A stretch of 64,000 nt of DNA. It comes from Moanibacter sp964542645. Its GTDB lineage: Bacteria > Verrucomicrobiota > Verrucomicrobiia > Opitutales > UBA2987. A model generated the notes under the pieces. It did no database searches. It was not told the origin of the DNA and worked only from the letters and a program-made list of their open reading frames with translations. The stretch is from positions 124,001 through 188,000 of the forward strand of contig CAZIUG010000008.1 of assembly GCA_964542645.1 (NCBI GenBank), read 5' to 3'. Shown piece by piece: positions 27,618 to 36,386 of the stretch; positions within the stretch are counted from its first letter, which is position 1; the number at the start of each line of letters is the position of its first letter. A program made the position numbers and the translations under genes.

Positions 27618-28799
27618 CTAGCTTTTGAGACGACGGATACGTCGATGTCTCCTGGGCAATTGAAGTGTAACGACAGTTCCCGTTCCCATTCGGCTGTCAA
27701 TTCCAACCAGTCCCCCATGCTCTGACATGATTCTGTGAACAATCATCATCCCAAGTCCATGGCCCCCTTTTTTAGTTGTATAATAAGGTTCAAAAACCTT
27801 GCTCAGATTTTGTCCTTCAATGCCAGATCCTGAATCACCGATCTGGAGATAAACAAATTCATCATCGGATCGAGAACGTACTCTGATAGTCCCTCCTCCT
27901 TCCATTGCTTCCGACGCATTTCGTAAAAGGTTGAAATAAACCTGCTCAATCTGATTGGGATCTGCTACCACCAGAGGTGGTTTCCGGTCAATACCAATGT
28001 CGACGCTTACACCTTGATCTTTCAATTCCTGACCAATCGTCTCAAGAACATCCCCCATTACGGAAATAAGATCAACATCCTGAAAATTGGGCTGACTTGG
28101 CCGGACAGCACCTAGAAAATTTCGGATTATGCCGTCCAGACGACTGACTTCTCGAGTACAGACCGAAAGACTGGAATCTGCCGTTTTTAGATCGAATTCG
28201 GAAGTCTTCTTTTTAAGCTCCCGATTGATCAGTTGCAAGTGTATGGTTAATGAATTCAACGGATTGCCTAATTCGTGAGCAACTCCCGCAGCTAACATTA
28301 GAATTGAGGATGTCTTTTCATCCTCGATCATCTCACGAACCGTTATCTTCTCTTCTGTTATGTCAGAAAGGACTACAGCGTACCTTTTCCCTTCATGAGT
28401 ATCAATATCCTCGTCACTAAAGGGAATCAGGTAAACGCGAAGATATCGGTCTTCCGGATAGGTCAACTGAACCTCCCGTGATACAACAGATATTTCCGAG
28501 TACTCCCCATCGATACTCAACTCAAGAGTTCGTGCCAATTCAGGTATCAATTTCCATAGGGGATTTTGTCCCTGATCCTTACGATCGAAACCAATCATTC
28601 GGCTGGCCGCCTCGTTTCCATGCTCTATGATTCCCTCGCCGTCAATGATCAGAACACCCTCACGGATTGTGTCTAGGATGGTTTCGAGTAATCTCCGTTC
28701 ACGCGCCAGCCTTTGCACTAAGATAGAGAGATTCGCCTCATCCATATCCTCAATCCGGTCGAGGATCCGATCTAATGAATTAGGCTTTCCTAGCTGCAT
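27618..28799 (-). CDS. Soluble NtrB-type sensor histidine kinase with PAS domain
   Basis: Protein of 393 residues from the ATG at 28799, which has AAGGAG at ideal spacing; a TTG directly before it is the alternative. A coiled N-terminus leads into a PAS domain (about 40-150, GVLIIDGEGIIEHGNEAA). The HisKA dimerisation helix has the phospho-acceptor His in GVAHELGNPLNSL near 175. The HATPase domain has N-box NLLRNASEAM near 292, GDSGSGIEG near 319, and HGLGMMIVHRI near 340. There is no membrane segment, so it senses a cytosolic signal. It is paired with the NtrC-type regulator 136 bases downstream. Confidence 0.94.
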   Translation of the reverse strand: MQLGKPNSLDRILDRIEDMDEANLSILVQRLARERRLLETILDTIREGVLIIDGEGIIEHGNEAASRMIGFDRKDQGQNPLWKLIPELARTLELSIDGEYSEISVVSREVQLTYPEDRYLRVYLIPFSDEDIDTHEGKRYAVVLSDITEEKITVREMIEDEKTSSILMLAAGVAHELGNPLNSLTIHLQLINRELKKKTSEFDLKTADSSLSVCTREVSRLDGIIRNFLGAVRPSQPNFQDVDLISVMGDVLETIGQELKDQGVSVDIGIDRKPPLVVADPNQIEQVYFNLLRNASEAMEGGGTIRVRSRSDDEFVYLQIGDSGSGIEGQNLSKVFEPYYTTKKGGHGLGMMIVHRIMSEHGGLVGIDSRMGTGTVVTLQLPRRHRRIRRLKS

Positions 28800-28819
28800 C
28801 AAGATTCTCCTTTGTCTTT

Positions 28820-28836
28820 TTAATGGTTACCATTAA
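28820..28836. promoter_or_regulatory. Palindromic operator candidate before the kinase gene
   Basis: TTAATGGT and ACCATTAA form perfect 8-base arms around one central base. It ends 18 bases upstream of the kinase start, just before its ribosome site, in the divergent spacer shared with the VC0807-like gene. It could bind a dimeric regulator or fold as an RNA hairpin. Confidence 0.4.
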
Positions 28837-28965
28837 CCTTTAAATATTCAAACCCCGCCTCAGGATACGAATATTATTGATCCTTTGCAACTATAGCAAC
28901 TCCCGGTTTTAAAATGTCTTAATTGATCACCGGCAATAAAAGGAAGGAAGGCTCTAATTTCTCTA

Positions 28966-29685
28966 ATGAATCCAGTTAAAAATCCTAATTCTACCCAACT
29001 CCGACAGGAGAATGTGTTCCTCAATCTAGTTATAAATATTCTCCTGCCATCTCTCATTCTCATAAAGGGGATAAAATGGTTCCCGCTGAGTCCATCTGGA
29101 GCCTTAGTCTGCGCTATCATCTTTCCCATATGCTATGGTGTATTTGATTTCATTATTAGGAAACGATACAATCTCTTCTCCGTAATCGGATTTATCAGCA
29201 TTCTCATTACAGGGGGGATTGGACTATTTAAATTAGATAAAGATTGGATCGCAATCAAGGAAGCAGCGGTTCCGTCACTTATTGGACTAGCTGTACTCGC
29301 TACCACAAAGACCCAGAAACCTTTAGTGCGGCTCTTCCTCTACAATAAAGAGATTGTTGACGTGGTCCGTGTGGATCTTGAGCTAGATAAAAGAGGCAAT
29401 CGAACTGCTTTTGAACAGCTAATGGAATTCTGTACTTTTTTACTTGCAGCTTCGTTTTTCCTCAGTGCCAGCCTAAACTATCTCCTCGCCAAGTATCTTA
29501 TTCGAAGCGAGAGTGGCACGGACGCATTCAATATGGAACTTGGTAAAATGACATTCTGGAGCTACCCTGTTATCTTAATTCCTTCCATGGTTGTCATGTC
29601 ACTTGTCCTGTGGAAACTTCTGTCCGGCATCAAAGCTCTAACTGGACTCAATACGGAAGAAATATTTAAGATTTCCCGGGATTAA
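28966..29685 (+). CDS. VC0807-like multi-pass membrane protein
   Basis: Protein of 239 residues with about six hydrophobic segments, for example LVINILLPSLILI near 21-33, FSVIGFISILITGGIGLF near 71-88 and FLLAASFFLSASLNYLLA near 157-174. The layout resembles the VC0807 family, which is uncharacterised and distantly like intracellular septation proteins. A conserved basic loop RLFLYNKEIVDV is near 123-134. No transport or catalytic motif stands out. It diverges from the kinase gene and converges on gltA. Confidence 0.7.
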   Translation: MNPVKNPNSTQLRQENVFLNLVINILLPSLILIKGIKWFPLSPSGALVCAIIFPICYGVFDFIIRKRYNLFSVIGFISILITGGIGLFKLDKDWIAIKEAAVPSLIGLAVLATTKTQKPLVRLFLYNKEIVDVVRVDLELDKRGNRTAFEQLMEFCTFLLAASFFLSASLNYLLAKYLIRSESGTDAFNMELGKMTFWSYPVILIPSMVVMSLVLWKLLSGIKALTGLNTEEIFKISRD

Positions 29686-29737
29686 CAGATCAAATCCGTA
29701 TAGAATACTTCGAAGAGAGCTTTCCAGATGACAACCG

Positions 29738-31033
29738 TCAGTGTTTGACAGTTTTCTGACTCGGATAGTTACGCAGCGTAGCTCCTGAGTAAATTTGTCG
29801 TGGACGATGAATCCGACCCTTGGGATCTGAAGCTAACTCTTTCCAATGCGCTATCCATCCCGGCATACGGCCAATAGCAAACATAACGGTAAACATCTCA
29901 AGAGGGATCCCAATGGCGTTAAGTATTATTCCGCTATAGAAATCAACATTCGGGTAAAGTTTCCGTTCAAGGAAATACTCCTCATGCAAAGCCGCCTGCT
30001 CTAGATGCCTGGCAATCTCAAGAAGAGGATCCTTGTGACCCATCTTTCGAAGAACAGAATCGGCAGCTTTCTGGAGGATTTTGGCTCGTGGATCGTAATT
30101 CTTGTAAACTCGATGTCCGAAACCCATTAGAAGTCGCTTTCCATCCTTCACTTCATTGAGGAATCGACTCCCGTCATCGCCTTCATCACGAATCCCTTCC
30201 AGCATTTCTACTACCGCCATATTAGCACCGCCGTGAAGTGGTCCCCACAAAGCATTTATACCAGCTGAAACTGAAGCAAAGAGATTAGCCCCACCCGAGG
30301 CAACCATCCGTACTGTCGAGGTGCTACAATTCTGTTCGTGATCGGCGTGCAGCAACAAAAAAAGATCCAGAGCATCTGACACACTCTTATCAACTTCGTA
30401 CTCGGCATGGGGATTAGAAAACATCATGTGCAGGAAATTCTCACAGTATCCAGCATCAGCTTTCGGATAATTAATCGGATTCCCTCGTTTAATCCGGTAA
30501 GAATTTGCTGCAATGGCCCTCACCTTGGAAACCAGAAGAGCGGCAGCTTCATCAAAACAAGCAAGATCCTGAGAACGATTATTACTCGCCATTTCAGAAT
30601 AGTATGAGCCGAGAACATTGACCAGGGAGGAAAGCATAGCCATCGGATGCGAGTTGCTCGCAAACCCCAAGAAGGCCTGTTCCATGTTTTTATGTAGACC
30701 TCCATCTCTGAGAACTCGCTGCGTAAACGCCCCCATTTTTTCAGAATCTGGAAACTCTCCATAGATGATGAGGTAAGCCGATTCTAAGAAATTCGACTTT
30801 TCTGCTAATTCTTCAATCGGATACCCTCGATACCGAAGTATCCCCTTTTCTCCATCAATAAAAGTTATCTTGCTAAGACACGATCCAGTATTGCCATAAC
30901 CTTCATCAAAAGTAACAAATCCACTTCGTTTCCGAAGTGTTCTAAAATCGATGGCACGTTCTCCTTCAGTTCCATCAACCACAGGAAAATTAAAGTTTTC
31001 CCCTCCTATTCGGACTGTAACTGAGTCATACAT
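29738..31033 (-). CDS. gltA: Citrate synthase
   Basis: Condenses oxaloacetate with acetyl-CoA to open the TCA cycle. The 431 residues have the length and order of the type II bacterial enzyme. Substrate histidines lie in LLLHADHEQNCSTSTVR near 232-248, with GPLHGGANMAV near 268, the catalytic GFGHRVYKNYDPRA near 308-321, and a conserved Asp in NVDFYSG near 366. It is transcribed in the same direction as the his genes, 114 bases after hisB. Key residues are all present. Confidence 0.96.
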   Translation of the reverse strand: MYDSVTVRIGGENFNFPVVDGTEGERAIDFRTLRKRSGFVTFDEGYGNTGSCLSKITFIDGEKGILRYRGYPIEELAEKSNFLESAYLIIYGEFPDSEKMGAFTQRVLRDGGLHKNMEQAFLGFASNSHPMAMLSSLVNVLGSYYSEMASNNRSQDLACFDEAAALLVSKVRAIAANSYRIKRGNPINYPKADAGYCENFLHMMFSNPHAEYEVDKSVSDALDLFLLLHADHEQNCSTSTVRMVASGGANLFASVSAGINALWGPLHGGANMAVVEMLEGIRDEGDDGSRFLNEVKDGKRLLMGFGHRVYKNYDPRAKILQKAADSVLRKMGHKDPLLEIARHLEQAALHEEYFLERKLYPNVDFYSGIILNAIGIPLEMFTVMFAIGRMPGWIAHWKELASDPKGRIHRPRQIYSGATLRNYPSQKTVKH

Positions 31034-31147
31034 TCATCCAAAATCAATTCATTGATTCAATGCTTCGTTAGTATAAATGATCACGCGACTTGCTCCTCAC
31101 TACTTTTTCAGACAGTCTCCCCTTATTCCCTTCTCATTACCTAAGTT

Positions 31148-31747
31148 TCAGGATAGAAGTCCTTTCGTTGACGGAAGACTTTGCCCACGTCGTAAGTCAA
31201 TCGAGGTAGCACGATCAAGGGCCCGGGCAAACGCTTTAAAAATTGCCTCAGCAATGTGGTGGGGCTCCTCACCGTACTCCAACTTAATGTGAACATTTGC
31301 ACCTACATTATTCGCAAATGCCTGAAAGAACTCCCTAACCAGACCGATATTAAATTCACGCACAAACCAATTACTCGCGCGTACACGATAAACCAGTAAT
31401 GGTCTGCCACTCAAATCCAGAGATACTTCAGCCAGCGACTCATCCATCGGAAGAACAAAATAGCCGTAACGATTAATTCCGAGCTTTTCACCCAAAGCCT
31501 TTCTGACACATTCCCCTATTACAATCCCGGTGTCCTCAACGGTATGGTGAAAGTCAACTTCTGTATCTCCTTCAGCCTTCAATTGAAGATCAAACAACCC
31601 ATGCCGTGCAAACAGTTCCAACATATGATCGAAAAAAGGGATACCACTTGAGATTTCACTCTCACCTGTACCGTCAAGATTAAGACGGAGGACAATATCC
31701 GTCTCCTTTGTCTTTCGTTTAACTTCCGCTATCCGTTCCTTAACCAT
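31148..31747 (-). CDS. hisB: Imidazoleglycerol-phosphate dehydratase
   Basis: Dehydrates imidazole glycerol phosphate in histidine synthesis. The 199 residues form the single-domain enzyme without the histidinol-phosphatase half of E. coli HisB. Manganese-binding motifs are GIPFFDHMLELFARHG near 38-53, DFHHTVEDTGI near 66-76, EFFQAFANN near 140-148, and EEPHHIAEAIFKAFARAL near 160-177. The start overlaps the hisC end by 19 bases, so the two are coupled. The inositol-monophosphatase-type protein at 24.3 kb probably supplies the missing phosphatase. Confidence 0.97.
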   Translation of the reverse strand: MVKERIAEVKRKTKETDIVLRLNLDGTGESEISSGIPFFDHMLELFARHGLFDLQLKAEGDTEVDFHHTVEDTGIVIGECVRKALGEKLGINRYGYFVLPMDESLAEVSLDLSGRPLLVYRVRASNWFVREFNIGLVREFFQAFANNVGANVHIKLEYGEEPHHIAEAIFKAFARALDRATSIDLRRGQSLPSTKGLLS

Positions 31748-32823
31748 TGATTTACCACTTCGAAAAACTGTTCCATCTCCTTGTCTTCTCCTACAGAAAT
31801 TCGAAGGAATCCCTCTGTCAATTTGTTACTGCCAAAGTGACGAACCAAAATTTTCCTCTCCAACAGGTACTCGTATAAACTTACTGCAATCTGCTTACCT
31901 GTCTCGCCCAATCTTTGGACTGGCTCCGTAAAAAGGTAATTCGACTGTGAAGGATATGTAAACCAACCTAATTCGGTGAATTCCAGGTAGCAGCGGTCTC
32001 GGGTTTCCTTGGTCTTACGAATCCTTTCTTCGTAGTATTCAACGTCAGAAAGAGCAGCTAACGCACCGGCTTGACTAAGTCTGTTAACATTATAACTGTC
32101 ACGTACACGGTCCATATATTCGATTATTTTAGGAGCCGCGATCGCATAGCCTACTCTAAGTCCCGCTAATGCATGTGATTTAGATAATGTTCGAACGATA
32201 ACAAGGTTTTCGAATTCCTTGACCAATGGAAGAGCGCATTCTTCGGCGAATGCTGCATACGCTTCATCAACAACCAATATGCCACCAAATTTCTTTAACA
32301 CCTCCCTGATCTCAGCATTCGGAATACCAATCCCAGTTGGTGAATTCGGAGAATTAAGAAAAAAAAGATTGGCCCCGCTAGCTATTATTCCTGGGGCATC
32401 AAATCTCATTTCCCGATCAAACAATACAGAAACCGTTTCTGCCCCCTGAATTGCAGTAAGAACAGGATAGAGAGAATAACTTGGCACCAACATTCCTACG
32501 CGATTCGCAGGCCCAGAAAAACAGCGAACAAGGATGTTGAGTAAATCATCCGACCCGTTCCCTACAATTACACGTTCCATCTCCAGCGAGTTAGTTTTGG
32601 CAATTGCAGCGCGCAATTTAAGACTTCGGGGATCAGGATATAAAGGAAGATTAGAGATTTCGGATCTTATCGCTTGTTCTACCCTGGGACTGGGTAAAAA
32701 TGGACTCTCATTCGTATTAAGCTTTAACCAATCTTCTCCTTCGGGTTGGACCCCAGGAGTGTATGCATCAACACTCTTAAGGTGTGGAAGGACAGGAATT
32801 AAAAACTTCGATAGATCAGACAT
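31729..32823 (-). CDS. hisC: Histidinol-phosphate aminotransferase
   Basis: PLP enzyme that transfers an amino group from glutamate to imidazole acetol phosphate. Fold-type I aminotransferase of 364 residues. NSPNSPTG near 154-161 holds the PLP ring-stacking region, VVDEAYAAF near 178-186 the PLP Asp, and RTLSKSHALAGLRVGY near 206-221 the Schiff-base Lys. It follows hisD after 10 bases and overlaps hisB by 19 bases. HisC enzymes sometimes also transaminate aromatic amino acids; the operon supports histidine as main role. Confidence 0.96.
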   Translation of the reverse strand: MSDLSKFLIPVLPHLKSVDAYTPGVQPEGEDWLKLNTNESPFLPSPRVEQAIRSEISNLPLYPDPRSLKLRAAIAKTNSLEMERVIVGNGSDDLLNILVRCFSGPANRVGMLVPSYSLYPVLTAIQGAETVSVLFDREMRFDAPGIIASGANLFFLNSPNSPTGIGIPNAEIREVLKKFGGILVVDEAYAAFAEECALPLVKEFENLVIVRTLSKSHALAGLRVGYAIAAPKIIEYMDRVRDSYNVNRLSQAGALAALSDVEYYEERIRKTKETRDRCYLEFTELGWFTYPSQSNYLFTEPVQRLGETGKQIAVSLYEYLLERKILVRHFGSNKLTEGFLRISVGEDKEMEQFFEVVNQWLRNG

Positions 32824-32833
32824 CAGGAAAATC

Positions 32834-34153
32834 TTACCCTCTATCCAATTCTCTACGCTCGTTTTGAAAGCGAATTCTTAGTGAATTTCTATGTCCGTCG
32901 AGCTGTTCCATTTGACTAAATGCTTCGACTGTTTCACGAGCCCGCTTCAAACAGCTCTCGTCGTACTCGACTATACTGGTCCGACGGAAAAAGTCCGATA
33001 ATCTTAGGCCACTCATAAAGCGTCCGGAACCCCCTGTTGGCAATACATGACTCGGCCCCGCAGTAAAATCTCCCAAGACAGTTGGAGTTTGATTTCCGAG
33101 AAAAATAGCACCCGCATTATGAATGCCACTCACAAGTCGATCCCATTTAGATCGTTTAGTGTGGATCTCGAGATGTTCTGGGGCAATTCGATTTGCAACC
33201 TTAACCGCTTGATGAATGCGATCGACCAAAATTACTAGAAATTCTTTTCCCAAAACAGCTTCTACAGTTTCTCTATTCCTTAGATGTTTAACCTGGCTCT
33301 TGATCTCAATTATAACCGCATCTAATAATCTCTTACTTGAAGTAACAAGAAAGACCCGCCCCCCAAGTCCATGCTCAGCTTGGGCAATAAGGTCAGCAGC
33401 CACCCAATCAGCCCGAGCATCTCCATCTGCGATTATCATCACCTCGCTAGGTCCTGGTAGCAAATCAACTCCGATCTCCCCAAAGACCTGTCGCTTCGCT
33501 TCGATGACATAGGCATTCCCAGGCCCAAATATCTTGCATACCGGCCTAATCGATTCGGTTCCGTAAGCCATTGCACCAACGGCAGGAACACCCGCCATTC
33601 GATAGACCTCCTTTACTTGACATAGAGCCATCGCAGCAAGAAGTCGCCGGTGGACCGATCCATTTTTCTGCGGTGGAGTGAAGATTGCAACTTCACGAAT
33701 TCCCGCGATATTCGCCAAAGAAGCCGTCATAATGACCGTAGAGACTAAAGGAACAACGCCTCCAGGAATCCAAATCCCAATCCTTTCAAGGGGCGAGAAA
33801 GCCTCTCCAACCCGAGCCCCATGAAGATTCTTCCCACTCCAGTCTTGAGGAAAATTTCGCCGATGAAACTCCTCTACGCAACTAATGGCTTCCATTATCG
33901 CTTTTCGATCGTTTTGGGGAAGCGATTTCATTGCCCGTTCCATCATACTCAAGGGAACACGGAGTCCCCGTCCAGCAAGATCCACTCCATCAATCTTTGC
34001 CGTGTATTCCAGTATTGAAGAGTCACCTTTCCTTTGCACGTTTTTAAGAATCGAACCTACTACGGACTTAATGTCTCGGTTGGATTCTGGTCGGCTGCAA
34101 AAGCGCTTTACCTCCTCCTCAAAATGTTTTGACGGATATTTGACAATACGCAT
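32834..34153 (-). CDS. hisD: Histidinol dehydrogenase
   Basis: Performs the last two NAD-dependent oxidations from histidinol to histidine. About 439 residues from the ATG at 34153; a GTG sits directly before it. Motifs seen are WIPGGVVPLVSTVIM near 130-144, KIFGPGNAYV near 210-219, LPGPSEVMIIAD near 233-244, IAQAEHG near 257-263 (zinc ligands Gln and His), and HLEIHT near 325. First gene of hisD-hisC-hisB. No Shine-Dalgarno sequence is visible, and a 7-base-pair hairpin abuts the start codon. Confidence 0.96.
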   Translation of the reverse strand: MRIVKYPSKHFEEEVKRFCSRPESNRDIKSVVGSILKNVQRKGDSSILEYTAKIDGVDLAGRGLRVPLSMMERAMKSLPQNDRKAIMEAISCVEEFHRRNFPQDWSGKNLHGARVGEAFSPLERIGIWIPGGVVPLVSTVIMTASLANIAGIREVAIFTPPQKNGSVHRRLLAAMALCQVKEVYRMAGVPAVGAMAYGTESIRPVCKIFGPGNAYVIEAKRQVFGEIGVDLLPGPSEVMIIADGDARADWVAADLIAQAEHGLGGRVFLVTSSKRLLDAVIIEIKSQVKHLRNRETVEAVLGKEFLVILVDRIHQAVKVANRIAPEHLEIHTKRSKWDRLVSGIHNAGAIFLGNQTPTVLGDFTAGPSHVLPTGGSGRFMSGLRLSDFFRRTSIVEYDESCLKRARETVEAFSQMEQLDGHRNSLRIRFQNERRELDRG

Positions 34154-34155
34154 CA

Positions 34156-34172
34156 CCGATGGGTTCCATCGG
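34156..34172 (-). promoter_or_regulatory. Hairpin at the hisD start
   Basis: CCGATGG and CCATCGG form perfect 7-base arms with a 3-base loop, ending on the GTG/ATG start of hisD. In the transcript this would place the initiation region next to a stable stem. It may control translation or be a protein operator. Confidence 0.4.
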
Positions 34173-34521
34173 AGGGAGCATTCTAGCGCAAGTCAATTAT
34201 GGAAATTTTTTAAATTTTTTATCTTCTCGCATATGGAGGTCTCGCTAGAAATCATTAACTACCGTCCACCCAAAATCATCTCAGTCCTCTATTATCTGCT
34301 GATGTTTTATAGGACAACTTGGGATTATTTTATATTCCCAGAAAAGCCATCGGCATTACTCACAGCTTCTAATCGCCCAATGTACTCGATAGTTCTAACA
34401 GCTTTAATGTGACCCTCTTCGCCCAAATACTGTCTTTATTCCTGACATAAAACTCCAACAGAGGAGTGGGACTTTTCCTTGGCCTTTTCTCCGAAATTTG
34501 AAGAAAACTAAAAATTAAATC
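34173..34521. other. Non-coding spacer between guaA and hisD
   Basis: About 350 bases without a credible gene. An open frame on the plus strand (33885-34412) mostly shadows hisD and has no protein-like composition. The spacer holds a weak terminator-like hairpin after guaA and an A/T-rich stretch (about 34182-34207) before hisD that could be an UP-element-like promoter region. No riboswitch or tRNA is visible. Confidence 0.6.
34449..34467 (-). terminator. Weak terminator candidate after guaA
   Basis: On the minus strand ACTCC and GGAGT pair across a 6-base loop, followed by TTTA. It sits about 55 bases after the guaA stop. The stem is short, so readthrough into hisD is likely. Confidence 0.3.
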
Positions 34522-36060
34522 TCATTCCCACTCAATAGTACTGGGCGGCTTTGAACTAATATCCAAACAGACACGATTCACCCCTGGAACTTCATTGATG
34601 ATCCGTGTAGAAATCTTTTGCAAGAGATCATATGGAAGACGGACCCAGTCCACCGTCATCGCATCAAGACTCTCGACGACACGGAGGGCGATGACATTCT
34701 CGTAGGTCCTCTCGTCCCCCATTACTCCAACCGTTCGAACTGGAAGAAATACCGCGAAAGCCTGCCAAATCTTTTCGTAAAATCCCGCTCTTCGAATTTC
34801 CTCCAAAAGGATTGAGTCTGCATTCCTAAGAATCTCTAGTCGGCCTTCCGTGATTTCCCCAATGACCCTTATCGCAAGACCGGGCCCCGGGAAGGGATGA
34901 CGGTCCAGAACCATAGCCGACAATCCCAATTCACGCCCTAGTCGACGCACTTCATCCTTGAAGAGTTCTCTCAGTGGCTCCAGGAGTCTGAGCTTCATGT
35001 TTTTCGGCAGCCCCCCCACATTGTGATGACTTTTGATGAGAGAAGCTGGGTTTCCACCAATCGGTACGCTCTCAATCACATCCGGATACAACGTTCCCTG
35101 TGCAAGAAAGGTAACCCCTTTCATACTGTTTAACTGTGATTCAAAAACCTCAACAAAAGTCTTTCCAATAATTTTCCGCTTCCTCTCTGGATCTGTGACT
35201 CCCTTCAACCGATTTAGGAACTTTTGTTCCGCTCTAACCGTTTGCAAATCGAACTCAAAACTCTCCCGAAATAGCTTTTCTACCTCGGTTCGTTCATTCT
35301 GCCTCAGAAGACCGTTATCAATAAATACACAGCGCAACTGCCTGCCGATCGCTTGGTGAATTAAAACTGCTGCCACCGAGGAGTCGACTCCTCCGCTGAG
35401 GCCAAGAATGACATGTTCTTGACCAACAGTTTCCCGGATATCTTTGATCGACGATTCAATGAAACTAGCCATTGTCCAATCACTTACGCAGTTGCAAATC
35501 CTAAACAGGAAATTCTTTAAGATTTCACTCCCCTCATCAGTATGGGACACCTCCGGATGAAATTGTAGACCATATATACGCTTTTCTTCGTTCCCTATGA
35601 CCGCGTATTTAGAATTTTCAGTCTCGGCAAACACCTCAAATCCATCAGGCATCTCTATCAACTTGTCACCGTGAGAATTCCAAACGCGTATACCATCCTT
35701 TATCCCGCATAGGATCGAACCTTTATTAGAGATACAAAGATTTCCTCGTCCATATTCCCTCTGAAGGCTCTGCTCGACCTTACCCCCTAATTTCGAACCA
35801 ATTAACTGCAACCCATAGCAGATCCCCAAGATAGGTATACCGAGATCAAAAAGAGACCTATCGGGAAGAGGTGCATCTTTTGCCAACACACTAGCAGGCC
35901 CACCCGAAAGAATAATTCCCTTTACTCCCTCACTCTTCAATTCTCTCGCTGTAGTAGCGAAGGGAAAAATCTTGGAGTACACTCGAAGATCTCGAACTCG
36001 TCTCGCAATTACCTGAGTATACTGCGATCCAAAATCAAGGACGGCTATAGTCTGTGACAT
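34522..36060 (-). CDS. guaA: GMP synthase (glutamine-hydrolysing)
   Basis: Converts XMP to GMP using glutamine. The 512 residues contain a class I glutamine amidotransferase domain (1-190) with nucleophile Cys in GICYGLQ near 79-85 and HPEVSHTDEG near 168. An ATP-pyrophosphatase domain follows (LGLSGGVDSSVAA near 219-231). The GMP-synthase dimerisation domain ends with the conserved PPSTIEWE tail. It lies 92 bases after the zinc-ribbon gene that trails the ribosomal protein operon, so it may share its transcript. Confidence 0.97.
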   Translation of the reverse strand: MSQTIAVLDFGSQYTQVIARRVRDLRVYSKIFPFATTARELKSEGVKGIILSGGPASVLAKDAPLPDRSLFDLGIPILGICYGLQLIGSKLGGKVEQSLQREYGRGNLCISNKGSILCGIKDGIRVWNSHGDKLIEMPDGFEVFAETENSKYAVIGNEEKRIYGLQFHPEVSHTDEGSEILKNFLFRICNCVSDWTMASFIESSIKDIRETVGQEHVILGLSGGVDSSVAAVLIHQAIGRQLRCVFIDNGLLRQNERTEVEKLFRESFEFDLQTVRAEQKFLNRLKGVTDPERKRKIIGKTFVEVFESQLNSMKGVTFLAQGTLYPDVIESVPIGGNPASLIKSHHNVGGLPKNMKLRLLEPLRELFKDEVRRLGRELGLSAMVLDRHPFPGPGLAIRVIGEITEGRLEILRNADSILLEEIRRAGFYEKIWQAFAVFLPVRTVGVMGDERTYENVIALRVVESLDAMTVDWVRLPYDLLQKISTRIINEVPGVNRVCLDISSKPPSTIEWE

Positions 36061-36152
36061 TAGGGACTAGGAACCTATCAATCGTTTTCCTGAAATTACT
36101 CTTTCAACTCAAATCAAACCCACCCCGGGCAATGAGAAAAGGCAAAAGTCCC

Positions 36153-36386
36153 CTAAAATCTGATTCGCGAATTCTCGTATCCACAACGGGTACATCTCGC
36201 TACTTCAGTCTCCTTCTTTTCTGTGAAAAGCTGCCCACACTTTAGGCAGTGAAAAATTACCCTAATCCTCTCCGCCTCGTAGAGGTGCTTATCTCTTTGG
36301 TCATAGAAAACCCACAACCCAAAAATTATCAAAATTCCAATAAGCAAATAAATTTGAACAGAAAACTCAAAGCCTAGCTGTCCCAT
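36153..36386 (-). CDS. Small membrane-anchored zinc-ribbon protein
   Basis: Protein of 77 residues that I do not recognise. A single hydrophobic helix (IYLLIGILIIFGLWVFY at 12-28) is followed by a charged linker and two Cys pairs, CLKC near 47-50 and CTRC near 65-68, forming a likely zinc ribbon on the cytosolic or periplasmic face. Its ATG shares one base with the rplQ stop (TAATG), which implies coupled translation with a ribosomal protein. Possible roles in ribosome or membrane-protein biology are only guesses from this position. Confidence 0.75.
   Translation of the reverse strand: MGQLGFEFSVQIYLLIGILIIFGLWVFYDQRDKHLYEAERIRVIFHCLKCGQLFTEKKETEVARCTRCGYENSRIRF

Noticed and set aside
33885..34412. 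175-codon open frame on the plus strand opposite hisD and its upstream spacer
   Set aside because: Most of it is antisense to hisD, composition is Ser/Phe/Arg-rich as in shadow frames, and no family motif appears.
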